Source: Candidatus Poribacteria bacterium (GTDB taxonomy: Bacteria; Poribacteria; WGA-4E; JAJDTR01). Taken from it: a stretch of 64,000 bases of DNA. Below, piece by piece: positions 55,613 through 64,000 of the stretch. The position numbers were made by a program, and so were the translations under genes. Under the pieces are notes generated by a model, which saw only the letters and a list, made by a program, of their open reading frames with translations, was not told the DNA's origin and did no database searches. The DNA lies in the NCBI GenBank assembly GCA_022827055.1, contig JAJDTR010000033.1, positions 1 through 64,000 on the forward strand, in the 5' to 3' direction. Positions within the stretch are counted from its first letter, which is position 1, and each line of letters begins with the position of its first letter.

Positions 55613-57406
55613 ATGAACGCATCTACCCATCACATTCCACGCGAGATTGTAGACGAGATACGGGAGCGCAGTGATATCGTCGAAGTTATTTCGGAGTGTG
55701 GAGTGCCTCTGAGACCCGCCGGGAAGGATTACAAGGCGAATTGCCCGTTCCACGAGGAGAAAACGCCATCATTCAGTGTTTCGCCGCAAAAACAGATATT
55801 CTACTGTTTTGGGTGTCAGACGGGAGGCAACGTCATCAGTTTTCTGCAGAAGCGCGAGGGCAAGACATTTGTGGAATCAGTTGAGTGGCTAGCCGGTCGG
55901 CTTGGAATGTCGCTCCCCACTCAAGATGCCAAAGCGGAACAGGCAAGCCGGAAACGCCGCGAGTTTCGAGATCTCAATCACTTTGCCTCGCAATATTTTC
56001 ACAAGCAACTCTTGACCTCAGCCGTGGGAGGTCCGGCGTTGGCATACCTAAAGTCTCGGGGAGTAAATGACGAGACAATTCAGCAATCCCAACTCGGTTA
56101 TGCGGCTCCCGGACGGCGAAATTTAGTGAAAGCGGCAACTCAGACCGGATTCTCCATTCAGCAATTGGTTGACGTAGGGCTAATCAAGAACGACGACCGC
56201 GGACCGGTAGACCGTTTTCGAGGACGCATTATTTTTCCGATTCTGGATGATCGCGGCATCCCCGTCGGTTTCGGTGGTCGGGCGCTCGCAGAGGATCTCC
56301 AGCCCAAATATCTGAACTCACCTACCACTCCTCTCTACGATAAGAGCAAAACCCTCTACAATCTATATCAAGCTCGGCAAGACATCCAAAGAACGGGCAG
56401 CGCGTTGCTCGTCGAAGGATACCTTGACGCACTCATACTCCACCAAGCGGGGATCAAGAACGTAGTCGCTTCGTTAGGTACATCGTTGAGCGCATCGCAC
56501 GCCAGCTTATTGAAGCGGTTTTCCGAAGAAGTCGTCATCGTTTATGACGGCGATGCCGCAGGACTTCAAGCCACGTTAAGGGGGTTGCATCTGCTGTTAA
56601 AAGAGGAACTTCGGGTGCGAATTGCACTTCTTCCACCCGACCAGGATCCGGATTCATATGTCCGTAGCCAGGGGGTAGACCAATTCAATGCCGAAATCAA
56701 CAAGGCTATCAATCTTATCGAGTTTCAGATTCAGAGAGCAGTTCGGCAGGACGCGCTTCGCAACGTTGAAGTCAAAGCTCAAGCAGTAAAAGAAATCGGT
56801 TTAACTTTGTCAAATGTCGAAAACCAAGTTCAACTCAATGAGTATGTGAAATATACCGCACGGGAGTTGGACATTAATGAAAATGCGCTCAGGCGAGAAC
56901 TACGAAGTATTGGCGTTGGCAGGAGCGGAAGGACTACATCAGACTCCCCTCCGGATTCTCCATCTACGCCAGACAGAGGCAAGTTGTCTCCCCGCGAATC
57001 TATTGAGGAGCAACTGGTTGAAATCCTGATTCAATCTTCAGAATTTGTCCCGTATGTTAGGGATCAGTTGCACTATGAGGATTTTACCCGTCCTGATTTA
57101 GCAAAGGTTGCACAGATGCTATGGGAAGCAAGTACACCAGAAACTTCGATTGATGTACAAAATCTCATTGATTCCTGTGACGATGAAAAGACAAAGAGCA
57201 TCATCTCCAATGCAATTCTGCGGAAGCCCCCGCCTCCGAATTCCAAGGCAAGAGTGGATGGTTGTCTACAGAAGTTTCGGCAATACCTCGTGTTAGACAT
57301 GGAACGGACAAAGCGTTCACAGGCTCTGACCCAGGAGGATGACAGTATTGATACGCTAGAGCAGCTTGTTGAACTTTCAAATCAAAGAAGGCAGTTTGTT
57401 TCTTAG
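55613..57406 (+). CDS. dnaG: DNA primase DnaG
   Basis: Synthesises RNA primers for replication. 597 residues. CHC2 zinc finger CPFHEEKTPSFSVSPQKQIF then YCFGCQTGGNVISF (about 44-80). The catalytic core carries VGFGGRALAEDLQPKYLNSP, and the TOPRIM motifs are LVEGYLDALILHQAGI and VIVYDGDAAGLQA. The C-terminal DnaB-interaction domain is at about 460-595. With rpoD 141 nt downstream it makes the dnaG-rpoD pair of the macromolecular synthesis operon (rpsU is absent). Confidence 0.97.
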   Translation: MNASTHHIPREIVDEIRERSDIVEVISECGVPLRPAGKDYKANCPFHEEKTPSFSVSPQKQIFYCFGCQTGGNVISFLQKREGKTFVESVEWLAGRLGMSLPTQDAKAEQASRKRREFRDLNHFASQYFHKQLLTSAVGGPALAYLKSRGVNDETIQQSQLGYAAPGRRNLVKAATQTGFSIQQLVDVGLIKNDDRGPVDRFRGRIIFPILDDRGIPVGFGGRALAEDLQPKYLNSPTTPLYDKSKTLYNLYQARQDIQRTGSALLVEGYLDALILHQAGIKNVVASLGTSLSASHASLLKRFSEEVVIVYDGDAAGLQATLRGLHLLLKEELRVRIALLPPDQDPDSYVRSQGVDQFNAEINKAINLIEFQIQRAVRQDALRNVEVKAQAVKEIGLTLSNVENQVQLNEYVKYTARELDINENALRRELRSIGVGRSGRTTSDSPPDSPSTPDRGKLSPRESIEEQLVEILIQSSEFVPYVRDQLHYEDFTRPDLAKVAQMLWEASTPETSIDVQNLIDSCDDEKTKSIISNAILRKPPPPNSKARVDGCLQKFRQYLVLDMERTKRSQALTQEDDSIDTLEQLVELSNQRRQFVS

Positions 57407-57547
57407 ATCGTAACCAATGAAGATTCGAAGTCTTTGGCATGAGCCCAGAAAGGATGCCGAAGTTCTGTTTGTACTGGAGTGCCCATCTCATTTAACCTGT
57501 TTTTTTGACGGTCATTACATCGGGCGGGGAGGGGTAATTCAACCAAA

Positions 57548-59203
57548 ATGAACAACGACGTGATTGGTTTAGGTAAGGATGAGGGCTATTTTGAATACGG
57601 GGAGCGTCCGGATACAGCGCCGGATGGTCTTGACGAACTGCTCCACGTTCATGTAGAAGCAATTAACCTGCCTACCGGGGCAGAAGACCTCGATGAGGGG
57701 GATTTAACAGCAATGGATTTCAAAGATAACGGTAATGCGGTTGAATCATATGAGAACGAATTTGATGAGAACGAATATTCGATTGAACCGAGCGATCTAA
57801 CCCAAATCGGGAAAATGGAGAAGTACGAGGACCCTGTCAAAGTCTATCTGCGTGAAATGGGGCGGGTTCCCTTGCTATCCAAAAAACAGGAAGAGGAACT
57901 GTCCAAGAAAATCGAGGAAGGGCAACGTATCGTCCAGGAAGTTGTTTTTGAAACACCGCTGGCACTCGAAGAGATCCTGGTACTCCTTGAAAAAGTCTTG
58001 GCTGGCGAGAAGAAGGCAGCCGATGTCATTGATATGACAATTCCAGGTTCGTCAGGAAGCAACAAAGAAAACGCTATGCTTGAAGTCATCGAGTCCAAGA
58101 TGAACCATCTGAAAGAGTTAGATTCTGAGATACGCTGTCAGAAACTCAGGTTGAAGTACGCGGATGCGATGCTCACTCCGGAGGAAACAGATAGGCTTCA
58201 ACACGAATTGGATATGAATCGTAAAGATGTGGTCTGCAGCCTTATAGAGTTGAAGATTGATCCGGAGGAAATCAGCAAAATTACAGGAAGGATAAAGGAA
58301 TTAGTCAAAGAGATATCGGATTTGGAAAAGAAGCTCGGGGAAATTGGTATTAACGACGAACTGACTGCCAATCCACTACAACGTGAAATTACCGAAAGAG
58401 AGTGCGATCTTGGTGTTCCACGGGAGAGCGCCAAGGAGGTTCCTGTAGAGATTTTCAAAGGAGAAACAATCGCCCAAGATGCCAAAATGACGATTGTGGA
58501 ATCCAATTTACGGTTAGTCGTCAGCATCGCAAAAAAATATAAGAATCGCACACCGGGGTTGGTTTTTCTCGATCTAATCCAGGAAGGGAATATCGGCTTG
58601 ATGAAAGCCGTAGACAAATTCGATTATAGGCGTGGTTACAAATTTAGCACTTATGCGACGTGGTGGATTCGTCAAGGCATCACACGCGCCATCGCGGATC
58701 AAGCACGCACGATACGTATTCCGGTACACATGATAGAAACTATACACAAGTTGATCCGCGTTTCCCGCCACTTGGTTCAGGAAAAGGGTCGGGAGCCGAC
58801 TCCGTCAGAGATTGGCGAGGAAATGGCGCTTCCAGCGGACAAGGTAAGGCAGGTGTTGCGGATTGCACAGGAGCCCATTTCGTTAGAAACCCCTATAGGC
58901 GAAGAGGAAGATCGGCAACTTCGAGACTTCATTGAAGATCGAGATACGATATCACCGCTAAACCAGGCTGCATTGACAATGCTCAAAGAACGCGTCGCGG
59001 ACGTATTGGAAACTTTGACAGAACGTGAAGAGAAAGTTCTCCGCATGAGATTTGGCATTGAGGACGGTTGTCCACGCACTTTGGAAGAGGTTGGAGTCGA
59101 ATTCAAGGTCACGCGGGAAAGAATTCGCCAAATAGAAGCAAAAGCGCTACGAAAACTACGTCATCCACTACGCAGCCAAAAATTACAGGGCTTCCTTGAA
59201 TAA
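57548..59203 (+). CDS. rpoD: RNA polymerase primary sigma factor RpoD
   Basis: 551 residues. An acidic, divergent N-terminus replaces a clear region 1.1. Region 1.2 is [20 protein letters not shown], followed by a non-conserved region of about 170 residues. Region 2 has [20 protein letters not shown] and [20 protein letters not shown]; region 4 has [20 protein letters not shown], the -35 helix-turn-helix. This set fits the consensus TTGACA/TATAAT promoters seen before the tRNA genes. Confidence 0.97.
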   Translation: MNNDVIGLGKDEGYFEYGERPDTAPDGLDELLHVHVEAINLPTGAEDLDEGDLTAMDFKDNGNAVESYENEFDENEYSIEPSDLTQIGKMEKYEDPVKVYLREMGRVPLLSKKQEEELSKKIEEGQRIVQEVVFETPLALEEILVLLEKVLAGEKKAADVIDMTIPGSSGSNKENAMLEVIESKMNHLKELDSEIRCQKLRLKYADAMLTPEETDRLQHELDMNRKDVVCSLIELKIDPEEISKITGRIKELVKEISDLEKKLGEIGINDELTANPLQREITERECDLGVPRESAKEVPVEIFKGETIAQDAKMTIVESNLRLVVSIAKKYKNRTPGLVFLDLIQEGNIGLMKAVDKFDYRRGYKFSTYATWWIRQGITRAIADQARTIRIPVHMIETIHKLIRVSRHLVQEKGREPTPSEIGEEMALPADKVRQVLRIAQEPISLETPIGEEEDRQLRDFIEDRDTISPLNQAALTMLKERVADVLETLTEREEKVLRMRFGIEDGCPRTLEEVGVEFKVTRERIRQIEAKALRKLRHPLRSQKLQGFLE

Positions 59204-59279
59204 TAGCTGCGTGTTTCTCAAAATACAATCTCTCCCAAGAATACCCAGCAGTTTGATGTGTTCCTGTTAAGAAAACTCC

Positions 59280-59309
59280 TTGACAATTTGTGTCCGCAAT
59301 TCCTATAAT
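59280..59309 (+). promoter_or_regulatory. Consensus promoter of the tRNA-CAT/tRNA-Val pair
   Basis: TTGACA at 59280-59285, 18-bp spacer, TATAAT at 59304-59309. The first tRNA begins 19 nt further on. Confidence 0.8.
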
Positions 59310-59327
59310 AATGGCATGATTGAAAGT

Positions 59328-59401
59328 GGGCCCATAGCTCAGTCGGTTAGAGCAGCCGGCTCATAACCGGCCGGTCCTAGGTTCGAGTCCTAGTGGGCCC
59401 A
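59328..59401 (+). tRNA. tRNA with CAT anticodon (Met or Ile2)
   Basis: Acceptor GGGCCCA (59328-59334) pairs with TGGGCCC (59394-59400), discriminator A. D-arm TAGCTCAGTCGGTTAGAGC, anticodon loop CTCATAA, T-arm CTAGGTTCGAGTCCTAG. CCA is not encoded. CAT can be elongator Met or lysidine-modified Ile2; the sequence alone does not decide. It is not an initiator (first pair is G-C). Confidence 0.92.
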
Positions 59402-59453
59402 TCGGCCCCTCCACTTCTCCTTGCACACGTCTTCCTGCTTACCTACTTCTGAT

Positions 59454-59529
59454 GGGGCGTTAGCTCAGGGGTACGAGCGCTACCTTCACACGGTAGAAGT
59501 CACTGGTTCAAATCCAGTACGCCCCACCA
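59454..59529 (+). tRNA. tRNA-Val (CAC)
   Basis: Acceptor GGGGCGT (59454-59460) pairs with ACGCCCC (59519-59525), discriminator A and encoded CCA at 59527-59529. D-arm TAGCTCAGGGGTACGAGC, anticodon loop TTCACAC, T-arm ACTGGTTCAAATCCAGT. Unlike the other two tRNAs here it carries its CCA. Confidence 0.92.
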
Positions 59530-59769
59530 CCCCGAATTGAGAATTCGCAGCGAATAAATCCGATGTCGCAATCTGTCCGATGGTGTAAATCACATAAAAA
59601 CCCGTAACGGCGAGGCATACGTCATTATACGCGGAGAGACACAGGAGTAAACCTACGCGACGCGCGTCTTTAGGCACAAAGGCGACGGTACTTAAAAGAG
59701 ACTCGTTAGTGATTTTGGCACCCAGATTGACACACTTTTGAAACTTGGGACTGAGGGATAACAATACAG

Positions 59770-60675
59770 ATGGATACGCTATCTAAGATTCTGAATGGAC
59801 TTGTAGAAGAATTCCTTGCTTTCGAGAAGCGAGGAATACTACTGAGTATTATCACCATTATTGCGCTCTTTGTAATTAAGGCTGTGTTGACACGCCCAAT
59901 CAGAGCTTACGTCTATAAGCGAGCCCTAAAACAGGAAAACGCCGCGAATTTCATGACAACGTGGAGGTTCTTCTGGTTCGCCATCATCGCAATCTTTGGC
60001 GTAATCAGCCTTAGCGGTTCAATCAAGGCTCTAGGTATTTCCGTGGGTTTTCTCGGAATGCTTCTGGGGTGGTCTCTGCAGGCACCGGTTACCGGAATCG
60101 CCGCTTGGCTCATGCTGATACTCAAGCGACCTTTCAGGATTGGACAGCGAGTCATTATCGCCGGCGTAAAGGGTGACGTGGTCGATATTACTCTCACGCA
60201 TGTGATACTTAATCAAGTTGGCGGTACGGTTGCGGGGGAGGAACGATCGGGGCGCGGTATACTCATCCCCAATGCTATCCTGTTCAGTCAAACAATAACG
60301 AATTATACTTTTGAGGTAGAATACATCCTGAGTGAAGTCCCGGTGCGAATTACATTTCAGTCTGATTGGGACGAAGCGGAACAAATCTTGTTGAATGCTG
60401 CAAAACAGATTGCAGCTGATGGCATCAAGGAAACGGGCGAGCAGCCGTTTGTGAGAGCAGAGTTGATTGATGCCGGGGTGTTGATGCGTTTACGCTATAA
60501 AACGCGTCCCGAGGACTATGCCGAAAACGTCAATGATATTGTGAAAATCATTCATACCGAATTCAAGAAGAGCGACAAAGTGGAATTCTGCTACCCGCAT
60601 TCGGAAGTGATTTATTCGGTAAAGAAGCAACCCGCACCTTTGGCGGCATCAGACAGCCTAACGCAGAACACGTAG
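59770..60675 (+). CDS. MscS-family mechanosensitive ion channel
   Basis: 301 residues. Three hydrophobic segments, first LLSIITIIALFVIKAVLTRP, then FFWFAIIAIFGVISLSGSIK and the pore-lining helix region ALGISVGFLGMLLGWSLQAP VTGIAAW. The beta domain of MscS follows: ILKRPFRIGQRVIIAGVKGD VVDITLTHV and NAILFSQTITNY, then an alpha/beta C-terminal domain. It opens in response to membrane tension to release solutes. Confidence 0.92.
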   Translation: MDTLSKILNGLVEEFLAFEKRGILLSIITIIALFVIKAVLTRPIRAYVYKRALKQENAANFMTTWRFFWFAIIAIFGVISLSGSIKALGISVGFLGMLLGWSLQAPVTGIAAWLMLILKRPFRIGQRVIIAGVKGDVVDITLTHVILNQVGGTVAGEERSGRGILIPNAILFSQTITNYTFEVEYILSEVPVRITFQSDWDEAEQILLNAAKQIAADGIKETGEQPFVRAELIDAGVLMRLRYKTRPEDYAENVNDIVKIIHTEFKKSDKVEFCYPHSEVIYSVKKQPAPLAASDSLTQNT

Positions 60676-60763
60676 GGAATTCCTATACGAGGCAGTCTTA
60701 CCATTCAGTTTACACCTAGGTGTTGCATATCCGTGTAATGGCGCGTAGAGTGTGGTATCTGTC

Positions 60764-61486
60764 TTAATCAAGACCCTTGTTTTTGTTCTTCCACGTTTCA
60801 TATTCAGCTAGGGTTGATTCGTCCGGTGGATAGGTGCCGACGATGCTCGCTCCTGATTGAATTTTCTTTAGTAGGAAATTTTCCCGCGTCTCCATTTCGA
60901 GCGCAATCTGTGCGACTTCTGCTGCGAACTGAACTGGCACGACGACCACGCCTTCCGCGTCTCCCACAATAATGTCACCGGGCAGGACCGCGACATCACC
61001 GCAGGCAATGGGTACTTGGATTTCCGAAGGGTGATGCACGGTCTTATTGGAGTGCGCGTTCATTGCCGCAGAAAAAGCGGGCAAGCCAATCTCGGCTATA
61101 GACGGGCTGTCACGGAAAGCGCCATCGGTTACGACCCCTGCTGCACCCCGGTTGTAGATGCGTGTAGCGAGGATGTCACCCATTGTTCCCGCGCGTGTGT
61201 CGCCACGGGCATCAATAACGAAGACTTCCCCTACTCCAATTTTTTCAATCCCGACACGTTGAGCGTCCTTCAGGTTGTCAATCTCCCCCGTGTCCAAATC
61301 TTCGCGAGCAGGTATGTAGCGAAGCGTGAACGCGGGGCCCGCCATTTTCATATTCGGACGAAGCGGGATGACACCGTTCATAAAACTCCGGCTTAGTCCG
61401 AACTGTTTGAGAGTTGTTGTCAGGGTAGCGGTGCTGGGAATTTGGAGTTTCTGGATAACCTCATTCGGGATTCTTTCGCTAGACAT
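60764..61486 (-). CDS. RraA-family protein (HMG aldolase/oxaloacetate decarboxylase-like)
   Basis: 240 residues. The family pattern is GVGEVFVIDARGDTRAGTMG, ILATRIYNRGAAGVVTDGAF RDSPSIAEIGLPAFS, and CGDVAVLPGDIIVGDAEGVV VVP. The R and D residues of the aldolase active site (DGAFRDS) are kept. RraA proper inhibits RNase E, but most members with these residues are metal-dependent HMG or oxaloacetate aldolase/decarboxylases. The frame converges on mscS with an 88-nt gap. Confidence 0.9.
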   Translation of the reverse strand: MSSERIPNEVIQKLQIPSTATLTTTLKQFGLSRSFMNGVIPLRPNMKMAGPAFTLRYIPAREDLDTGEIDNLKDAQRVGIEKIGVGEVFVIDARGDTRAGTMGDILATRIYNRGAAGVVTDGAFRDSPSIAEIGLPAFSAAMNAHSNKTVHHPSEIQVPIACGDVAVLPGDIIVGDAEGVVVVPVQFAAEVAQIALEMETRENFLLKKIQSGASIVGTYPPDESTLAEYETWKNKNKGLD

Positions 61487-61666
61487 GAGCTAGTTTTCCT
61501 CAAATTTGTATGCGGTATGGAATATCCGGAGAGTGCGCATAATCGATGTGCCGCCGATTTTGTCCTCTGCTCCACCCGGCGTAAGTTTCCAAGAAATTCT
61601 ATATTAGTACGTAAAGACGGTCAAGGATTTTGCGCCCGATTACCCTGCGGAGTTGTCTAATTTCAA

Positions 61667-61695
61667 TTGACTGTTTATAGCATGACGGTTATAAT
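61667..61695 (+). promoter_or_regulatory. Promoter of the cyclophilin-kamA genes
   Basis: TTGACT at 61667-61672, 17-bp spacer, TATAAT at 61690-61695. The gene start is 39 nt downstream. Confidence 0.65.
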
Positions 61696-61733
61696 TATCA
61701 ACAGTAAATTTTTGGTGTAGAGCGGAGGGCTAC

Positions 61734-62306
61734 ATGGTTCAAAGCCCGAGAAAATACGTGATTTTCTTGTCGATTATCTTCTCAATACTTATCGCGTGCG
61801 GCGGAAGTGGAAAACCAGTGGTAACGATTGAAACGGATAAAGGCAAAATCGTCATTGAACTCTACCCCAACGCCGCTCCCGTGACAGTGGACAATTTTCT
61901 AACTCTCATCGATCAAGGCTTCTACGACGGACTCATCTTTCACAGGTATGATCCCGGGTTTGTGATTCAAGGCGGAGATCCAAAAGGGGATGGCAAAGGT
62001 GGACCCGGTTGGACGATTCCCGGCGAATTTCAAGATCCCAATCTTCGCGCTAAAATGCCTGCGCATGAAAAAGGCACCGTTGCAATGGCGCGAACACGCA
62101 TACCTGATTCGGCAGGAAGTCAGTTTTATATTTGCCTTAACCCTGATTCCAATCGCTACCGCCATCTTGAAGGACAGTATACCGCTTTTGGTCGTGTAAT
62201 CAAAGGTCTTGATGTTGTAGACAAGATTCGGGTTGGGGATAAAATGAACCGCGTAAAAGCGAAAACACCTCGAAACTCTTTGTCACCTGATAAGGTCTCA
62301 AAATAA
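61734..62306 (+). CDS. Cyclophilin-type peptidyl-prolyl isomerase, lipoprotein
   Basis: 190 residues. An N-terminal hydrophobic signal ends in the lipobox SILIACGG, so the mature protein would be lipid-anchored at the Cys (about 21). The cyclophilin domain shows TIETDKGKIVIELYPNAAPV, GLIFHRYDPGFVIQGGDP, GTVAMARTRIPDSAGSQFYI and YTAFGRVIKGLDVVDKI; the catalytic Arg/Phe/Gln positions are present. It acts in extracytoplasmic protein folding. The next gene begins directly at the base after its stop. Confidence 0.93.
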   Translation: MVQSPRKYVIFLSIIFSILIACGGSGKPVVTIETDKGKIVIELYPNAAPVTVDNFLTLIDQGFYDGLIFHRYDPGFVIQGGDPKGDGKGGPGWTIPGEFQDPNLRAKMPAHEKGTVAMARTRIPDSAGSQFYICLNPDSNRYRHLEGQYTAFGRVIKGLDVVDKIRVGDKMNRVKAKTPRNSLSPDKVSK

Positions 62307-63362
62307 ATGGAAGAGTGGAAACGTTTAGTACGAGATACGGTTGACACGCCGGAAAAGCTTGCGGCGGCGCTTGATGTCGATCTCGAAAAAATGAGAAAAA
62401 TCCATGAGGAATTTCCGATTCGCATTAATCCGTACTACCTGAGTCTAATCGAGGAAGTTGGCGATCCCATTTGGAAGCAGGTTGTACCGGATACAAAGGA
62501 ATTGATCGTAACCGGCGTGGAGGATCCCCTTCATGAAGAGGAGGACAGCGAAGTAGCAAATGTCACCCATCGTTATCCTGATCGCGTGCTGTTTTATGTC
62601 AACTATATGTGTCCTATCTATTGCCGGTTTTGCACGCGAAAACGTAAGGTGGGAGATCCGGATTCAATCCCGGATGACAACACGGAGCGAGGCTTGCAGT
62701 ATCTGCGCGAGCACCCTGAAGTGCGCGATGTCATTATATCCGGCGGAGACCCTCTCATGTTGACAGATCGGAAAATCGATTATATCGTGGGTGGACTTCG
62801 CGCTATTAATCATATTGAGATTATTCGTATCGGGTCGCGTGTCCCGGTAACCTTGCCACAACGAATCACGCCCAATCTCTGCGCTATCCTCAAAAAACAC
62901 CATCCGTTCTACATCAACACGCATTTCAATCATCCGCGCGAAATCACGCCGGAAACGACAGAAGCGTGCGGTATGCTTGCCGATGCCGGGATACCGCTTG
63001 GCAACCAAGCAGTACTTCTCAAGGGTGTCAATGATGACCCGGAAGTAATGGTCGAGTTGATGAAGAAACTCCTCGCTATCCGCGTGAAGCCTTATTACAT
63101 CTACCAAGCGGATCTTGTCGTTGGCACGGATCATTTTCGAACGTCAATCAAGAAGGGTTTGGAGATTATTGCCGCGCTGCGGGGGCACATTTCCGGGCTT
63201 GGGGTGCCGCACTACGTAGTCGATGCACCGGGCGGTGGCGGCAAGATTGCGCTACTTCCCGACCCGGTCGTATCGTTCGATGATGATGAAATTAGGTTAA
63301 AAAACTACGAAGGCGGTGTGTATAGCTATCCGAGTACGCCTTTCTACGATGAGGATTGGTAG
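62307..63362 (+). CDS. Lysine 2,3-aminomutase family radical SAM enzyme
   Basis: 351 residues. The radical SAM cluster motif is MCPIYCRFCTRKRKVG (CxxxCxxC). PLP is bound at the Lys in DAPGGGGKIALLPD; HPFYINTHFNHPREITPETT is typical. Full KamA is over 400 residues and EpmB, which makes beta-lysine for elongation factor P, is about 340, so this size matches EpmB-like or short KamA. No efp or epmA gene is near. The start codon directly follows the cyclophilin stop. Confidence 0.9.
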   Translation: MEEWKRLVRDTVDTPEKLAAALDVDLEKMRKIHEEFPIRINPYYLSLIEEVGDPIWKQVVPDTKELIVTGVEDPLHEEEDSEVANVTHRYPDRVLFYVNYMCPIYCRFCTRKRKVGDPDSIPDDNTERGLQYLREHPEVRDVIISGGDPLMLTDRKIDYIVGGLRAINHIEIIRIGSRVPVTLPQRITPNLCAILKKHHPFYINTHFNHPREITPETTEACGMLADAGIPLGNQAVLLKGVNDDPEVMVELMKKLLAIRVKPYYIYQADLVVGTDHFRTSIKKGLEIIAALRGHISGLGVPHYVVDAPGGGGKIALLPDPVVSFDDDEIRLKNYEGGVYSYPSTPFYDEDW

Positions 63363-63566
63363 TATTTGGAATATTACGCTTTCCTTCACCGCCAACCTCA
63401 GACTTATGGCGAGAGTTCCGAAGTTAAACTGTTCCGCAAAGCGGCTGGAGCGGCAGGTTGAACACTTCAGCTCTAACGGGAAGCCGATGGACATTAAACA
63501 GATAGTAACCCGATTTAGATTTCAAGTGCCGTTAGCAGCATACGACTATAGGGGAGTTTCCGTCCT

Positions 63567-64000
63567 ATGACGAAATATATATTCGTGACCGGGGGTGTTG
63601 TTTCCGGAATCGGCAAGGGAATTACGACAGCGTCTCTCGGGCGCTTGCTGATTAACCGCGGCTTCAACGTCATGGTGACCAAGATTGATCCCTATCTCAA
63701 CTCGGATGCGGGTACGATGAACCCGTTCCAGCACGGTGAGGTATTTGTTACGCGTGATGGAGCAGAAACCGACCTTGATCTCGGCAACTACGAGCGGTTT
63801 TTGGGCATCGACCTGAGTCGAGATTCAAATTTCACGACCGGTTCCGTTTACAGTGAAGTCTTTTCCAAAGAGCGACGGGGCGAATACCTCGGGCAAACCA
63901 TTCAACTCATTCCGCATATCACGGACGAAATTAAGGAACGCATCTATCAGATTGGCCGCGATAGCGGCGCCGACATCGTCATTACCGAGATTGGCGGGAC
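63567..64000 (+). CDS. pyrG: CTP synthase (N-terminal part, cut by window)
   Basis: The first 144 residues are visible: [20 protein letters not shown] then [40 protein letters not shown], which is the synthetase (amidoligase) domain, with the P-loop [17 protein letters not shown] precedes the ATG. The frame is open to the window end. Makes CTP from UTP, ATP and glutamine. Confidence 0.96.
   Translation, partial: MTKYIFVTGGVVSGIGKGITTASLGRLLINRGFNVMVTKIDPYLNSDAGTMNPFQHGEVFVTRDGAETDLDLGNYERFLGIDLSRDSNFTTGSVYSEVFSKERRGEYLGQTIQLIPHITDEIKERIYQIGRDSGADIVITEIGG

Noticed and set aside
60764-61486. Naming the RraA-family gene as RNase E inhibitor
   Set aside because: Family members with the catalytic Arg/Asp are mostly aldolases; RNase E regulation is not supported here.
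63406-63570. 54-residue frame overlapping the pyrG start by ATGA
   Set aside because: The overlap is suggestive, but there is no Shine-Dalgarno and no recognised family; kept as a possibility only.

Overview
The window is a chromosomal segment from a bacterium of moderate GC that most resembles Candidatus Poribacteria or a related sponge-associated or marine lineage. The hints are a WD40 protein that opens with QWHLPVGAKARLGKGW, a GH32 hydrolase beside sulfatases, tandem DUF5069 domains, and gaps full of short repeats. This placement rests on memory of such genomes and is inference; no rRNA gene is present. No phage, transposase, CRISPR array or plasmid function was found.

Layout. 0.3-14.1 kb is mostly minus strand: enolase, heme exporter ccmBA, a 2-oxoacid:ferredoxin oxidoreductase pair (korAB-like), a HEAT-repeat protein, and a second cytochrome c maturation block (a membrane protein with a carboxypeptidase-regulatory-like domain, a short CcmI-like protein, CcmH, CcmF, CcmE). 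CcmE carries a Cys-x3-Tyr motif instead of His-x3-Tyr. 14.6-20.7 kb holds a CsgG-like secreted protein, PRPP synthetase, a triple-DUF5069 protein converging on it, smpB (apparently leaderless) and tmRNA, so both trans-translation partners are adjacent. 21-27 kb holds PspA - bifunctional nuclease - PspA, a 57-residue membrane protein, a GH32 hydrolase, a decayed sulfatase and an intact one. 27.3-32.2 kb has a small coiled-coil membrane protein and a Gld-type ABC operon (ATPase, permease, GldG-like, DUF4340) on the minus strand.

33-42 kb is a thiamin region: a TPP riboswitch with terminator before thiC, then thiO and thiS, with thiE about 4 kb further on; thiG is not seen. A potassium channel, a stand-alone UvrC N-terminal half and a four-helix-bundle protein lie between. 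42-50.4 kb has a Gfo/Idh/MocA oxidoreductase, a cyclase-family protein, a methyltransferase, a 21-repeat WD40 protein and phosphoglycerate mutase gpmI. 51.5-64 kb is dense housekeeping: tRNA-Gly, an FmdB zinc ribbon, a TPR membrane protein, mutS2, dnaG-rpoD, tRNA-CAT, tRNA-Val, an MscS channel, an RraA-like protein, a cyclophilin lipoprotein, a lysine 2,3-aminomutase-family enzyme and the start of pyrG.

The most unusual content is intergenic. At least four dispersed repeat families occupy the gaps: MITE-like elements ending in CCTGTTTG, one of them split by a second element with a visible target-site duplication; a CTATCGC/GCTTGATC family with more than a dozen copies; hairpins followed by CCTAC(A/G)A; and purine tracts built on GGAAG. 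There is also a 201-bp tandem duplication. No mobile coding gene accompanies them here.
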